From: Desulfotomaculum copahuensis | Lineage (GTDB): Bacteria; Bacillota; Desulfotomaculia; Desulfotomaculales; Desulfovirgulaceae | Direction of reading: 5' to 3' | NCBI RefSeq assembly: GCF_001655685.1 | Contig: NZ_LYVF01000197.1 | Span: 38,244 to 102,243 of the forward strand | Length of the DNA: 64,000 bases | In this document: piece after piece, positions 45,532 through 54,234 of the stretch | Numbering within the stretch: position 1 is the stretch's first letter | Layout: every line of letters begins with the position of its first letter | Position numbers and translations under genes: made by a program | Notes under the pieces: model-generated | Told to the model about the DNA's origin: nothing | Databases searched by the model: none | What the model saw: only the letters and a program-made list of their open reading frames with translations

Positions 45532-45666
45532 CCGGGTGCAGCGGAAATCAGCGTTTCCAACCGCCGGGACGGATCATGCCCGCCGGTAAACCGGTAAAAT
45601 AAACGATTGTTTTGATCGCCGGCCGTACGGTAAAACACCGTTCACCGGCCGGTTATTTTGATCGCT

Positions 45667-46677
45667 TCAATGCCCGGTGGGGCCTTTGGGAATGCGCCCG
45701 GTTTTGATGCATTCACTGCGCAGGCGCCGGCCGGTGATTTTTTCCACCGTCCGGCCGATTTGCAGCACGCGGTCCACATCAACGCCGGTGTCAATGCCCA
45801 TTTCGTCCATCATCACCACCATATCCTCGGTGGAAACCAGACCGACGATATTCGGATCCTGGTAATAATAGTCGCCGGTGCCGGCCACGGGCACCCCGTC
45901 CACAAAGTTGGCCGGCTGGCCGCCGGTGCCGCCCAGGGTGCTTTCGAAGTGGGTGACGCCGGCCTGCAGGGCGGCCAGTACATTGGCCAGCCCCCAGCCG
46001 CGGGTGACGTGGAAATGGGCGATGTGCAGCTCCGGATTGGGGAAGGCGTCCAGGATCAGGGAAAAATATTCGTAAACCTTGTCCGGCGGCGCCGAACCAT
46101 CGTGGTCGGCGTGCTCGATGTCGTCGGCCCCCAGTGCCAGAAAACGCCTGGTCACTTCCACCGCCGCCTTTAATTCCGTCGGTCCTTCAATCGGACAGCC
46201 CCAAATGGTGCTTACCGTGCCGTTGAATTTAATACCTGCATCGTGCGCCTTTTTGATGCAGCGCTCCACTTCCGCCCAGTACTCCTTGTGACCCAGACCG
46301 GAATTCCTGACCATATGGGAAGGAGAGGTGGACACCATCATCAAAATGCGATCCGGCCCGTAACCTTCGTTCTTTGCCCGGATGGCCCGGTCCACCGCCT
46401 TTTCCCGGATGGTCACGGCCGTCAGCTCGACGCCGGCCAGCCGGTCCTTGACCCGCTTGCTGGTGCGGATCAGCTTGAACAGTTCATCCGCATCGGCAAA
46501 CTGGGGCATGCCCCGGGGGTTGCCGAAGTTGGTCACCTCCAGGCGGTTAAAACCGGCCAGGATCAATTCCTCCAGGCACCACAGCTTGGCCCGGGTGGGA
46601 ATGAATTTTTCCTCGTGCTGAAAGCCGTCCCGCACGGTGATCTCACCCAGGATCACTTTTTTCGGATAATCGAACAT
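45667..46677 (-). CDS. HMG-CoA lyase-like DRE-TIM enzyme lacking the catalytic cysteine
   Basis: 336 residues with the metallolyase TIM-barrel pattern: GEITVRDGFQHEE near residue 11 (the DRE-like RDGFQ motif), HADHDGSAPPDKV, and metal ligands in HIAHFHVTRGWGLANVLAALQAG. The loop that holds the catalytic cysteine in HMG-CoA lyase (GGLGGCP) reads GGTGGQP here, so the cysteine is replaced by glutamine. It may therefore cleave or condense a different acyl-CoA. It ends the operon with a carboxyltransferase and a crotonase, and is preceded by a 373-base gap with no supported gene. Confidence 0.75.
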   Translation of the reverse strand: MFDYPKKVILGEITVRDGFQHEEKFIPTRAKLWCLEELILAGFNRLEVTNFGNPRGMPQFADADELFKLIRTSKRVKDRLAGVELTAVTIREKAVDRAIRAKNEGYGPDRILMMVSTSPSHMVRNSGLGHKEYWAEVERCIKKAHDAGIKFNGTVSTIWGCPIEGPTELKAAVEVTRRFLALGADDIEHADHDGSAPPDKVYEYFSLILDAFPNPELHIAHFHVTRGWGLANVLAALQAGVTHFESTLGGTGGQPANFVDGVPVAGTGDYYYQDPNIVGLVSTEDMVVMMDEMGIDTGVDVDRVLQIGRTVEKITGRRLRSECIKTGRIPKGPTGH

Positions 46678-47050
46678 GATATTGCCCCCCTAATAAAAGC
46701 CCGCTCCCGGTTGCCACCGGTAAAACCGGCCGAATCAGGATTGACGGTTCGCTACACATTAATAATGACGCAGCAACCGCGGACGGATTAAACGGCCCCC
46801 GGCGGCAAAGACCCGTGCACATCCGTACCGGCATGTTGATGTCTTAACCGCCGGCAAAAGAATATTTATACCGTTCTCCTGATTCCGCCCTCCCGGAGCG
46901 GGTGGATTTATATCTTGCCTTGCCTTCCCTTGCCCTGCAGGTTGTTCTATCCAACCCGGCGCCGGCCGGAACAAAACCGGAAGGCACGTTTCAATTATTT
47001 AGCTTGCTTTGCTGTCAGGTGAACCGGAATAGACTGGCCGGACGTTTTTC

Positions 47051-47830
47051 TTACCGTCCCCGGTAAACCGGTTTACGTTTTTCGTTAAAAGCCTTCAATC
47101 CCTCGTCCCGGTCCTCCGTGGTCAGACAGACGTTGTAACATTCGGCCTCCAGGGCCAGGGCGGTGTGCAGATCCAGCTCCACCCCCAGGTTGATCGCCCG
47201 CTTGGCCTGCTGCAGGGCAACGGGGCCGTTTTTGGCAATTTCCCGCAAGAGGGTCATCGTTCTTTCCATCAAATCCGGCGCAGGCACCACGTAATTCACC
47301 AGACCCAACTCCAGCGCACCGGCGGCGGTGATCCGCCGGCCGGTGAAGATCAATTCCTTGGCCTTGTTGCGGCCGATTACCCGGGGCAACAACTGCGTCC
47401 CGCCGCCGCCGGGAATGATCGCCAGCCCCACTTCCGGCAGGCCGAAGACGGCATTTTCCGCGGCGATGATGAAATCGCAGCCCAGGGCAAACTCCGTCCC
47501 TCCCCCCAGGGCGTAGCCGTTCACCGCCGCTACCAGCGGCTTGGGAAACATGGCCACGGCTGTGAAGGCGCGTACGAAAAGAGCACGCTGTTTCTTCATC
47601 TCCACGTGGCTCATATTTTTTCTTTCTTTCAGGTCCGCCCCGACGCAAAAGGCCTTCTCCCCTTCGGCGGTGAGCACGGCGGCAAACACAGTATCGTCCA
47701 GGGCCAGTTCCTCCAGCGCGGCCAGCAAATCAGCAGCCATTTGCGTGCTCAAAGCATTCATGGCCTGGGGCCGGTTAAATGAAATGACCGCCACCGGTCC
47801 GCGCTGCAATTTAATAGTCTCGTAATCCAC
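47051..47830 (-). CDS. Enoyl-CoA hydratase/isomerase (crotonase) family protein
   Basis: 259 residues with the crotonase fold: NRPQAMNALST near the N-terminus, oxyanion-hole residues in CVGADLKE near 63 and AVNGYALGGGTEFALGCD near 103, and catalytic glutamates in LPEVGLAIIPGGGGT near 130. Candidate substrate by context is methylglutaconyl-CoA or another unsaturated acyl-CoA. The GTG start has GAGGTGG upstream, 14 bases after the carboxyltransferase stop. Confidence 0.88.
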   Translation of the reverse strand: MDYETIKLQRGPVAVISFNRPQAMNALSTQMAADLLAALEELALDDTVFAAVLTAEGEKAFCVGADLKERKNMSHVEMKKQRALFVRAFTAVAMFPKPLVAAVNGYALGGGTEFALGCDFIIAAENAVFGLPEVGLAIIPGGGGTQLLPRVIGRNKAKELIFTGRRITAAGALELGLVNYVVPAPDLMERTMTLLREIAKNGPVALQQAKRAINLGVELDLHTALALEAECYNVCLTTEDRDEGLKAFNEKRKPVYRGR

Positions 47831-47844
47831 TCCCCGTCACCACC

Positions 47845-49392
47845 TCAAACCGGATAAACCGGATGCTTGCGTTCGGCGAACTTCTGCCGTTTGGATTCGT
47901 ACAGGGTAAAGCGGGCGATCAGCTCCTGGCGCAAATCGCGCCCGCTGACGATGTGATCGACCACCAGTTCCGAAGCCAGGCGGTAGATGTCCACATCCTG
48001 CAAATATTCAGTCTGTTTTTGCCGGATAAATTCCGGCCTTTCCTCCGGCGGCAGGGCGTTGATCTTGTTTTCGTAAACCGCCTTCACCGCCGCCTGCGGA
48101 CCCATCACAGCCACCTGGGCGCCGGGCAGGGCCATGCAGCAGTCCGGTTCGAAAGCCGGGCCGCACATGGCATACAGGCCGGCCCCGTAGGCCTTGCGTA
48201 CCACCACCGAGATCTTGGGCACCGTGGCCTCGGACATGGCCGAGATCATCTTGGCCCCGTGGCGGATGATGCCCTGCCTTTCCACCGCGCCGCCGACCAT
48301 GAAGCCGGGCACGTCCATCAAAAACAGCAGGGGGATGTTGAAGGCGTCGCACAGGCTCATGAAACGGGCGCCCTTGTCGGCGGAATCGACGAACAGCACG
48401 CCGCCCTTTTCTTTCGGCTGATTGGCCAGAATGCCCACCACCCGGCCGCCGATGCGGCACAGGCCGGTGATCAGTTCCGGGGCGAAAAGTCTTTTAATTT
48501 CAAACCAGGTGCCCTCGTCAATCAAACAGTCGATTAGCTCATACATGTTAAAGGGTTCGCTTTCTTTGACCGGCACGATATCCTCGATGGAACGTCCGGA
48601 CGCCGCCGCCCGGGCCATGGCCATCGGAGGACGGCCCAGGTAGTTCTGGGGCAGGTAGGTTAGATAGCGCCGGCAGGACTCAATGGCTTCAGCCTCGCTC
48701 ATGGCCAGCAGGTCGCCGCAGCCGCTCTGACTGCAGTGCATGTGTGCCCCGCCCAGTTCCTCCAGAGTGGTCTTTTCCCCGATCACCATCTCCACCATAC
48801 GCGGCGAGCCCAAATACATGCTGGCGTTGCCGTTGACCATGAAGACCACGTCGCAGAAAGCCGGAATATAGGCGCCGCCGGCTGCCGATGGTCCGAAAAG
48901 CAGGCAGATCTGGGGAATCATACCCGACATTTTCACTTCATTATAGAAAATGGCCCCGGCGCCCCGCCGGCCGGGAAACATCTCCACCTGGTCGGTGATG
49001 CGCGCCCCGGCGGAATCCACCAGGTAAAGCATGGGTACCTTCAGGTCCTGTGCCGTTTCCTGGATGCGCAGAATCTTTTCCACCGTGCGCCAGCCCCAGG
49101 AACCGGCCTTGACCGTGGAGTCGTTGGCCATTACGCAGACCGTACGGCCGTGGATTTTGCCCACCACCGTGACCACCCCGTCGGCGGGCAGATCCCCGGC
49201 CATGTTGTTGGCCCAGAAGCCGTCCTCACAAATTAGCGAACCGGGATCCAGTAACAGCTCCAGCCGCTCCCGGACAAACATTTTGCCCCGGGCGGCATTG
49301 CTCTCGTGATATTTGGGCGCGCCCCCTTTTTTAATCTTTTCCGCCTTTTCCAACAATTCAGATTCAAGTTGTCTCAAGTTGATTTCTTCCAT
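47845..49392 (-). CDS. Acyl-CoA carboxylase carboxyltransferase (beta) subunit
   Basis: 515 residues of the propionyl/methylcrotonyl/glutaconyl-CoA carboxyltransferase family: N-terminal half with MLYLVDSAGARITDQVEMFPGR, C-terminal half with PLLFLMDVPGFMVGGAVERQGIIRHGAK and GAGLYAMCGPAFEPD, both oxyanion loops present. No biotin carboxylase or biotin carrier gene is adjacent; these must be elsewhere or the enzyme may be part of a decarboxylase. Co-transcribed with crotonase and lyase genes, suggesting branched-chain or short-chain acyl-CoA metabolism. Substrate unresolved. Confidence 0.9.
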   Translation of the reverse strand: MEEINLRQLESELLEKAEKIKKGGAPKYHESNAARGKMFVRERLELLLDPGSLICEDGFWANNMAGDLPADGVVTVVGKIHGRTVCVMANDSTVKAGSWGWRTVEKILRIQETAQDLKVPMLYLVDSAGARITDQVEMFPGRRGAGAIFYNEVKMSGMIPQICLLFGPSAAGGAYIPAFCDVVFMVNGNASMYLGSPRMVEMVIGEKTTLEELGGAHMHCSQSGCGDLLAMSEAEAIESCRRYLTYLPQNYLGRPPMAMARAAASGRSIEDIVPVKESEPFNMYELIDCLIDEGTWFEIKRLFAPELITGLCRIGGRVVGILANQPKEKGGVLFVDSADKGARFMSLCDAFNIPLLFLMDVPGFMVGGAVERQGIIRHGAKMISAMSEATVPKISVVVRKAYGAGLYAMCGPAFEPDCCMALPGAQVAVMGPQAAVKAVYENKINALPPEERPEFIRQKQTEYLQDVDIYRLASELVVDHIVSGRDLRQELIARFTLYESKRQKFAERKHPVYPV

Positions 49393-49417
49393 CGTCCCAA
49401 CCCCTTTGTCCGGCTTT

Positions 49418-49741
49418 TCAAATTCTGTCCACAGCCCGCTCCCGTTGACGCATCAATGCCAGCACCCCGGCCCACTTCCATGCCTTCGGCGGCGAACAGG
49501 GACGGATCCCGGTGACTCTCTCCCCCTCCCGCAACAGGCCGCCGCCCAGGAGAACGCTCACGATGGCGGCCACCACCTGTGGCCGCACTCCGCAACACAC
49601 CGGGGGCATAAAATCTTCCTCTTCCTCTCCGGAAGGATAAAGGCGCCGGTCATCAAAAAATTGCAGTTCTTCATCTCCATCAGCGCCGGAAAACATGACC
49701 ATCCCCCCATTTGGCGCTTTCATCTCGCAACAGGCCGGCAC
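49418..49741 (-). CDS. Small protein before the carboxyltransferase, possibly an accessory subunit
   Basis: 107 residues from a GTG; ATGs at 49723 and 49696 are alternatives, the last with GGGGGA upstream. The second half (RPQVVAAIVSVLLGGG, then WKWAGVLALMRQRE) resembles the tail of small delta/epsilon-like subunits found with acyl-CoA carboxylases and decarboxylases. The first half is acidic. It ends 26 bases before the carboxyltransferase ATG and is the first gene after the operon's inverted repeat. Assignment as a subunit is inference from position and that short similarity. Confidence 0.5.
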   Translation of the reverse strand: MPACCEMKAPNGGMVMFSGADGDEELQFFDDRRLYPSGEEEEDFMPPVCCGVRPQVVAAIVSVLLGGGLLREGERVTGIRPCSPPKAWKWAGVLALMRQRERAVDRI

Positions 49742-49771
49742 GAAACCAATTATTTTCCCTTAACAGTTGAT

Positions 49772-49802
49772 ATTATAGGGTAAAAGGCTGAATATTACCC
49801 TA
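49772..49802 (-). promoter_or_regulatory. -10 box and inverted-repeat operator of the carboxyltransferase operon
   Basis: A TATAAT (minus strand, 49777-49772) overlaps one arm of a perfect inverted repeat TAGGGTAA-N11-TTACCCTA (49776-49783 and 49795-49802). I see no good -35, which suits an activated or tightly regulated promoter. The rest of 49803-50179 holds nothing I recognise. Confidence 0.5.
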
Positions 49803-50179
49803 AGCGGCTTCAGACTATTCACACGAACGGCCGGGGACAAGGACAAAAGTGTTATCGTTTATTTACACTCCGACCAGCACGGATACTGTTTCCGGAAGAG
49901 GATAAAAACCGGCACACCCCCAACTTAAACGGACCCGGCCGGCTATGTCTTTATTAATTTACACTTAATTTTAACCGGCCGGATGCCGGCCAAAATGATA
50001 CACATCTCCAATCACAGCTCCAATATGCCCCCCCCCCGGAGTCCGGTAATATTTTCCGGCGCGCGATTGGCGCCGCCGGTCCGCTTGCTGAATGCACCGG
50101 TCTTGTTTTGTTTTCCGGAACTTATGCCCCAACTGCTACACGGAACGTCCGACGCCGGCAAGAACGGCTGTTTCAGATC

Positions 50180-50211
50180 AAAAAAGGAAGGGCCTTGCGG
50201 GCCTTCCTTTT
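50180..50211 (-). terminator. Terminator of the spoVR-ATPase operon
   Basis: AAGGAAGG pairs with CCTTCCTT around a GC-rich loop; on the minus strand the stem is followed by a T run. It begins six bases after the ATPase stop. Confidence 0.75.
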
Positions 50212-50216
50212 CCGCC

Positions 50217-50846
50217 TTAGCTTTCACACGTGCCGTCTTCCTTTACCGTCGCCACCTCATGAACGGCGGGACAGCGCTTGCGCTTCTCCACGAAGCCGAT
50301 TTTTTCCTTCATCTGCTGCACCCTGGTTTCCAAATCGCCTTTAATAATGGTGTAAGGCACATTCATGATATCCAGGAAGTTCTTAATCTTGGTGTCCACC
50401 ACCACGGCAAAATCGTTGTCCTGATACCTGATACCGTCTTTTTCTACATTAAACTCGCGTGGAATGTAAAAAACCTCGTAACCGGGGAGGTCGCGCATAG
50501 CCCATTCGTACAGCTTCATCAGGGCGTAAACCTCCCGCGGGTTTTTGAAATCGCAGCTCAAAAGGCCGTAAACATAATTCAAAATGGTGGCGTTATCGCA
50601 AAAGATAATATCACAATATCCCAGTTCTTCCTCCCGGCGCTTCTGCCCTTCGTAAAGCAGGAACTGCTCGAAGATGGTGGTGGGCACACCGTACCAGGCG
50701 ATATAGGAGCGGGCAAATTCCAGGCACACGTCACTGATGTATCCGGCCATACTGAAGTCCACATCAAGCTGTTTGCATAAAGTGGTCTTGCCCGTACCCG
50801 GTCCGCCCAGAATGGCTATTTTTTTGGTTTGCTTGTGCTCCGCCAT
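50217..50846 (-). CDS. AAA-type ATPase (NadR/Ttd14-like P-loop protein)
   Basis: 209 residues with Walker A ILGGPGTGKTTLCKQL near residue 13 and a probable Walker B IIFCDNATI near 82. The pattern fits the AAA_28 group of NadR-like kinase/ATPase domains. No second domain or membrane segment. It is 70 bases downstream of spoVR on the same strand; a shared function is possible but not shown. Its substrate is unknown. Confidence 0.75.
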   Translation of the reverse strand: MAEHKQTKKIAILGGPGTGKTTLCKQLDVDFSMAGYISDVCLEFARSYIAWYGVPTTIFEQFLLYEGQKRREEELGYCDIIFCDNATILNYVYGLLSCDFKNPREVYALMKLYEWAMRDLPGYEVFYIPREFNVEKDGIRYQDNDFAVVVDTKIKNFLDIMNVPYTIIKGDLETRVQQMKEKIGFVEKRKRCPAVHEVATVKEDGTCES

Positions 50847-50915
50847 GAATACTTCTGCTCCCCCTCGTACAACTGATTAACTGTTATTATATCATAATTC
50901 CGGCGGCTGTTATGC

Positions 50916-52361
50916 TTATAAAAATTTCTTGCTGTTTTTCTCCCCGTTATAGGTAAACAGTACTTTTTTATTGTCCACCACCGTCTCCAGATGCACCGGC
51001 CGGCCCCACAACCGGTAGACGTACGGCAAAGTCCGTTCCAGGTAAAAAACGTCCAGTTCGATGCCTTCATAGCAATGCCTTAAATAAAGCTCCCCCCGCT
51101 TATTGAAATCACCGTCTTCCACCACGATACAGGGAAAACCGCCGTTGGTCAGGCCGGCCACAATGCCGTCCCGTACCTTTTCCCATTCCTTGTCGGAAAC
51201 TTTCCAGTCGTAACCCACTTTTTTATACAGGTATAAATCCATTTCTTCGATCAATTCCCTGGTCAAATAATTGCGCAGGAAGGAGATATCGTTTTCCGTT
51301 TCCCGTACTTCGAAAATTTTTTGCCGGCCTTCACCTCCGGGACGGCCGTATTTTTTCCTCTCCTCCTCCGTGGGTTTATCCCAGCGTTTTTCGATGTCCT
51401 CGAAGATTTTAAGCCCCAGATGATACGGATTCAAGCGCATGCGGGAAGTTTCAATCACTCCGGCGTGCATCTTGGCAAACTCGACGGCCTCATCCTCCGT
51501 CATGTCCATTTCACGCATAATGCGCAAATGCCAGTAGGTGGCCCAGCCTTCGTTCATAATCTTGGTTTCCAGCTGCGGCCAGAAGTAAAGCATTTCCTGC
51601 CGGATCACGGCAATGACGTCCCTTTGCCAGTCCTCCAGATCCCGGGCGTTTTCCATGATAAATGTCAGCAAATCCTTCTCCGGCTGTGCGGGAAACTTTT
51701 TTGGTTTTTCCGCGCAGTGCCCCTGACATTCGGACCGGTCCAGTTCCCAGAGGTCATCGTATGGCGTCTTTTGATGCTGGTGTCCGCCGCACGACCCCCG
51801 GCCGCAACCACATTTCTTTTGTTCTTCATCATCTTTCGGCCGTTGTCTGATGCGCTGACGGGGATCCACATGCTCCTGCAGTGAGATTACCGCATCCAGG
51901 AAGGACTCCACCTTTTCTTTGCCGTAATTGAATTCGTAGTTCCGGAAACGCTCGGCGGCACTGGCCATGGACTCCACCATATAGCGGGCGGTATGCTGAA
52001 AATATGCGTTGTTTTTAAAAAAATCGCAGTGGGCCAGTACATGGGCGATAACCATCTTGTTTTGAATCAGTGAATTGCCCTCCAATAAAAATGCATAGCA
52101 GGGATCGGAATTGATCACCATCTCATAGATGCGGCTCAGGTTATAGTCGTACTGGGTCTTCATTTTATGATAGGCCTTGCCGAAAGTCCAGTGTGAAAAG
52201 CGGGTGGGCATGCCGTAGGCACCAAAAGTATAAATGATGTCCGCCGGGCAAATCTCAAAATACATGTTGTAAAAATCCAGGCCAAACTCCCCGGCCTTGG
52301 CGGTAATCTTTTCCACCGCTTCGTTCAAAAGGCTCAGCTCATCCCTGGCCAAAGCAATCAC
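50916..52361 (-). CDS. spoVR: SpoVR family protein with a cysteine-rich insert
   Basis: About 480 residues, clear SpoVR family ([30 protein letters not shown] near the start, a 30-residue run; later [14 protein letters not shown] and [14 protein letters not shown]). SpoVR is involved in spore cortex formation in Bacillus and is widespread in other bacteria with unknown chemistry. Residues near 185-200 carry [11 protein letters not shown] followed by HQHQ, a Cys/His patch that may bind metal and is not part of the core I recall. The GTG at 52361 has no spacing from its G-run; the TTG at 52352 is a better-spaced start. Confidence 0.9.
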   Translation of the reverse strand: MIALARDELSLLNEAVEKITAKAGEFGLDFYNMYFEICPADIIYTFGAYGMPTRFSHWTFGKAYHKMKTQYDYNLSRIYEMVINSDPCYAFLLEGNSLIQNKMVIAHVLAHCDFFKNNAYFQHTARYMVESMASAAERFRNYEFNYGKEKVESFLDAVISLQEHVDPRQRIRQRPKDDEEQKKCGCGRGSCGGHQHQKTPYDDLWELDRSECQGHCAEKPKKFPAQPEKDLLTFIMENARDLEDWQRDVIAVIRQEMLYFWPQLETKIMNEGWATYWHLRIMREMDMTEDEAVEFAKMHAGVIETSRMRLNPYHLGLKIFEDIEKRWDKPTEEERKKYGRPGGEGRQKIFEVRETENDISFLRNYLTRELIEEMDLYLYKKVGYDWKVSDKEWEKVRDGIVAGLTNGGFPCIVVEDGDFNKRGELYLRHCYEGIELDVFYLERTLPYVYRLWGRPVHLETVVDNKKVLFTYNGEKNSKKFL

Positions 52362-52584
52362 CCCCGGTATAAAATGCCGTCTTTTCTCCAGGCAAACTTG
52401 TTTTCCGGCTGCAGTCAGTCATCCTGTTTATAGATTATGTGCCGCAACGGGGGGAATTGTCTCCCGGCAAAAGAAAAACCGTTATTTTTACCGGCGGTCC
52501 GGAAAGCATACAAACAATCCCGCCCTTCCGGGCGGAAGTTTTCAACGGCCGCACCGCCGGTGAAGGGCGGCTGCGGATTTCCGC

Positions 52585-52878
52585 TCAGCACCGCTCCATA
52601 AACAAACCACAGGCCCGGTCTTCCGGGCGCCCGCGGGCCAGAACCTCCGCCAGGCCGGACCGGCCGGCCAGCTTTAAGATATCCAGAGCGTGTATTTCCG
52701 GCGGCACCCTGTTTTGCAACGTGCCGTAACGGGAAATAGCGGCCACGCAGCCCGGCCTGCTTTCCCCGCGTCCCCGGATCCGGACCAGAAAACGGCATTC
52801 CCGGCAGGTATGCGCAGCCACCTCCCGCATTTCCGGCAGGATTAAACGGTGGCTTTCCCACAATTTGTTACCTTGCAT
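52585..52878 (-). CDS. Small cysteine-containing protein coupled to dinB
   Basis: 97 residues starting inside the dinB end (ATG overlaps the last codons by 11 bases), so it is translationally coupled. Cysteines in HTCRECRFLVRIRG and GCVAAI and a terminal MERC are visible. I recognise no family. Because it shares the dinB promoter and LexA-like boxes it is probably damage-inducible. The 52362-52584 stretch beyond it holds no gene. Confidence 0.6.
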   Translation of the reverse strand: MQGNKLWESHRLILPEMREVAAHTCRECRFLVRIRGRGESRPGCVAAISRYGTLQNRVPPEIHALDILKLAGRSGLAEVLARGRPEDRACGLFMERC

Positions 52879-54052
52879 GCCAGGCGCCCGCCCCGGTCAG
52901 GGAAGCGGCCCGGCAAATGGCCTTTTCCCCGAATCTATTTCTTACCCGGTCATAGCCCCGTTCAAACCGGTCCAATTTCTCCTGTCTGCCGAACAAAGCA
53001 AGCTGCTCCTGCCGGGCCGGAATCAAATTGGCCAGGGCCACTCCCACCAGGCGCACCGGCCAACCGGCGGGCCAGTGCCTTTCCAGCAGCATTACCGCCG
53101 CACGGTGGATTTCGGCCGCCAGGGCGGTATATCCGGGCAGTGTCCGCCGGCGCGACAAGCAGGCGAAATCGGCATCCTTCAAAGATAATACCACTGTTTT
53201 GCCCACGTAACCGCCGGCCCGCACCCGCCGGGCCACCTGGTCGGCCAGTTCCAGGACGACCACCTTGACCTCCCCGCCCCGGTAATCCCGGGGCAGGGTA
53301 ATCTGCTGCCCGACACTTTTCACCATCTCCAAACTGCCCGGGTCGACGGGACTGTAGTCAACCCCCCGGGCGCAGAGCCAGAGCACCTCACCGTTCACTC
53401 CAAAGCGTCTCTTAAGGACGTCCACCGGGAAATTGGCCAGGTCTCCAATGGTATGGATGTTAAACTGCCGCAAGTGCCGCTCATAACGGGGACCCACCCC
53501 GAAAAGCTTCCGCACCGGCAGTGGCCACAACCGGACGGGAACATCTTTTTCTTCCAGTACAGTCAGACCGTCCGGCTTTTGCAACCCGGCCGCCATTTTG
53601 GCCAGCAGTTTGTTCGGTCCGATGCCCACGCTGCAGGTAACGCCCACCTCATTACGGATGCGCTCTTTTAGCTTCCGGGCTATTTCCACCGGTGAACCCA
53701 AAAGGTTCCGGCAACCGGTAACATCCATAAAGGCTTCATCAATGGAAAACGGTTCCACCAGGGGGGTGAAGTCCCGCATAATACGCAGGATGCGGCTGGA
53801 AAAACCGACGTAAAGATGATACTGCGGCTTGATTAAAACGCCGTCCGGACAGGTCAGCACGGCTTCGCCCACTGTCATGCCCGTTTTTACGCCTTCGGCC
53901 CTGGCCTGGTAGCTGGCGGCTAGGACAATTCCGTGCCGTTTGGCCGGATCGCCGGCCACAATCACCGCCTTGTCCCGCAAAGCCGGATCCAGTGCCTGAT
54001 GCACACTGGCAAAAAAGGCGTTCATATCGGCCAGTAAAATAGTCCGCGACAT
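52868..54052 (-). CDS. dinB: DNA polymerase IV (Y family)
   Basis: 394 residues: ILLADMNAFFASVHQ (first metal Asp), YQARAEGVKTGM, SIDEAFMDVTG (catalytic S-x-D-E), an HhH region (GVGPRYERHLRQFNIHTIGDLANF) and the little-finger domain. It is an error-prone translesion polymerase. The ATG at 54052 has GGAGGTG upstream. Its promoter overlaps three LexA-like boxes, so SOS control is likely. Confidence 0.95.
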   Translation of the reverse strand: MSRTILLADMNAFFASVHQALDPALRDKAVIVAGDPAKRHGIVLAASYQARAEGVKTGMTVGEAVLTCPDGVLIKPQYHLYVGFSSRILRIMRDFTPLVEPFSIDEAFMDVTGCRNLLGSPVEIARKLKERIRNEVGVTCSVGIGPNKLLAKMAAGLQKPDGLTVLEEKDVPVRLWPLPVRKLFGVGPRYERHLRQFNIHTIGDLANFPVDVLKRRFGVNGEVLWLCARGVDYSPVDPGSLEMVKSVGQQITLPRDYRGGEVKVVVLELADQVARRVRAGGYVGKTVVLSLKDADFACLSRRRTLPGYTALAAEIHRAAVMLLERHWPAGWPVRLVGVALANLIPARQEQLALFGRQEKLDRFERGYDRVRNRFGEKAICRAASLTGAGAWHAR

Positions 54053-54066
54053 AAACACCTCCCCCC

Positions 54067-54109
54067 AAAAACGTATTTCGGAAACATATTTTTCAGAAAC
54101 ATATGTTTT
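54067..54109 (-). promoter_or_regulatory. Three tandem LexA-like boxes in the dinB leader
   Basis: Near-palindromes centred on AAACATATGTTT (54097-54108), GAAACATATTTTTC (54081-54094) and AAAACGTATTTCG (54068-54080) recur with a period of about 14-16 bases. Each resembles the Firmicute LexA core AACATATGTT; the first is a perfect 12-bp palindrome. They lie across the transcription start just downstream of the -10. Confidence 0.65.
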
Positions 54110-54114
54110 AGGCT

Positions 54115-54144
54115 ATTATATCCAAAACTTACGTTTGCGGTCAA
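54115..54144 (-). promoter_or_regulatory. Sigma-A-type promoter of dinB
   Basis: Minus strand TTGACC (54144-54139), 18-base spacer, TATAAT (54120-54115), with LexA-like boxes immediately downstream. Confidence 0.75.
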
Positions 54145-54190
54145 GAGGGAATTTTTATTCCGGGACGGGATAAAATCATGACCATAAAAA

Positions 54191-54229
54191 TTTAAAAGGG
54201 CTGTACCCCAAAAGGCCAGCCCTTTTAAA
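54191..54229 (-). terminator. Terminator downstream of the coat protein genes
   Basis: A perfect 13-bp stem (TTTAAAAGGGCTG / CAGCCCTTTTAAA) with a 13-nt loop begins six bases after the coat protein stop; the A/T ends make it work on the minus strand. Confidence 0.75.
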
Positions 54230-54234
54230 CGGTT

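Noticed and set aside
46678..47050. Small gene in the crotonase-lyase gap
   Set aside because: Only short, low-quality frames (for example 46759-46974) without SD or similarity.
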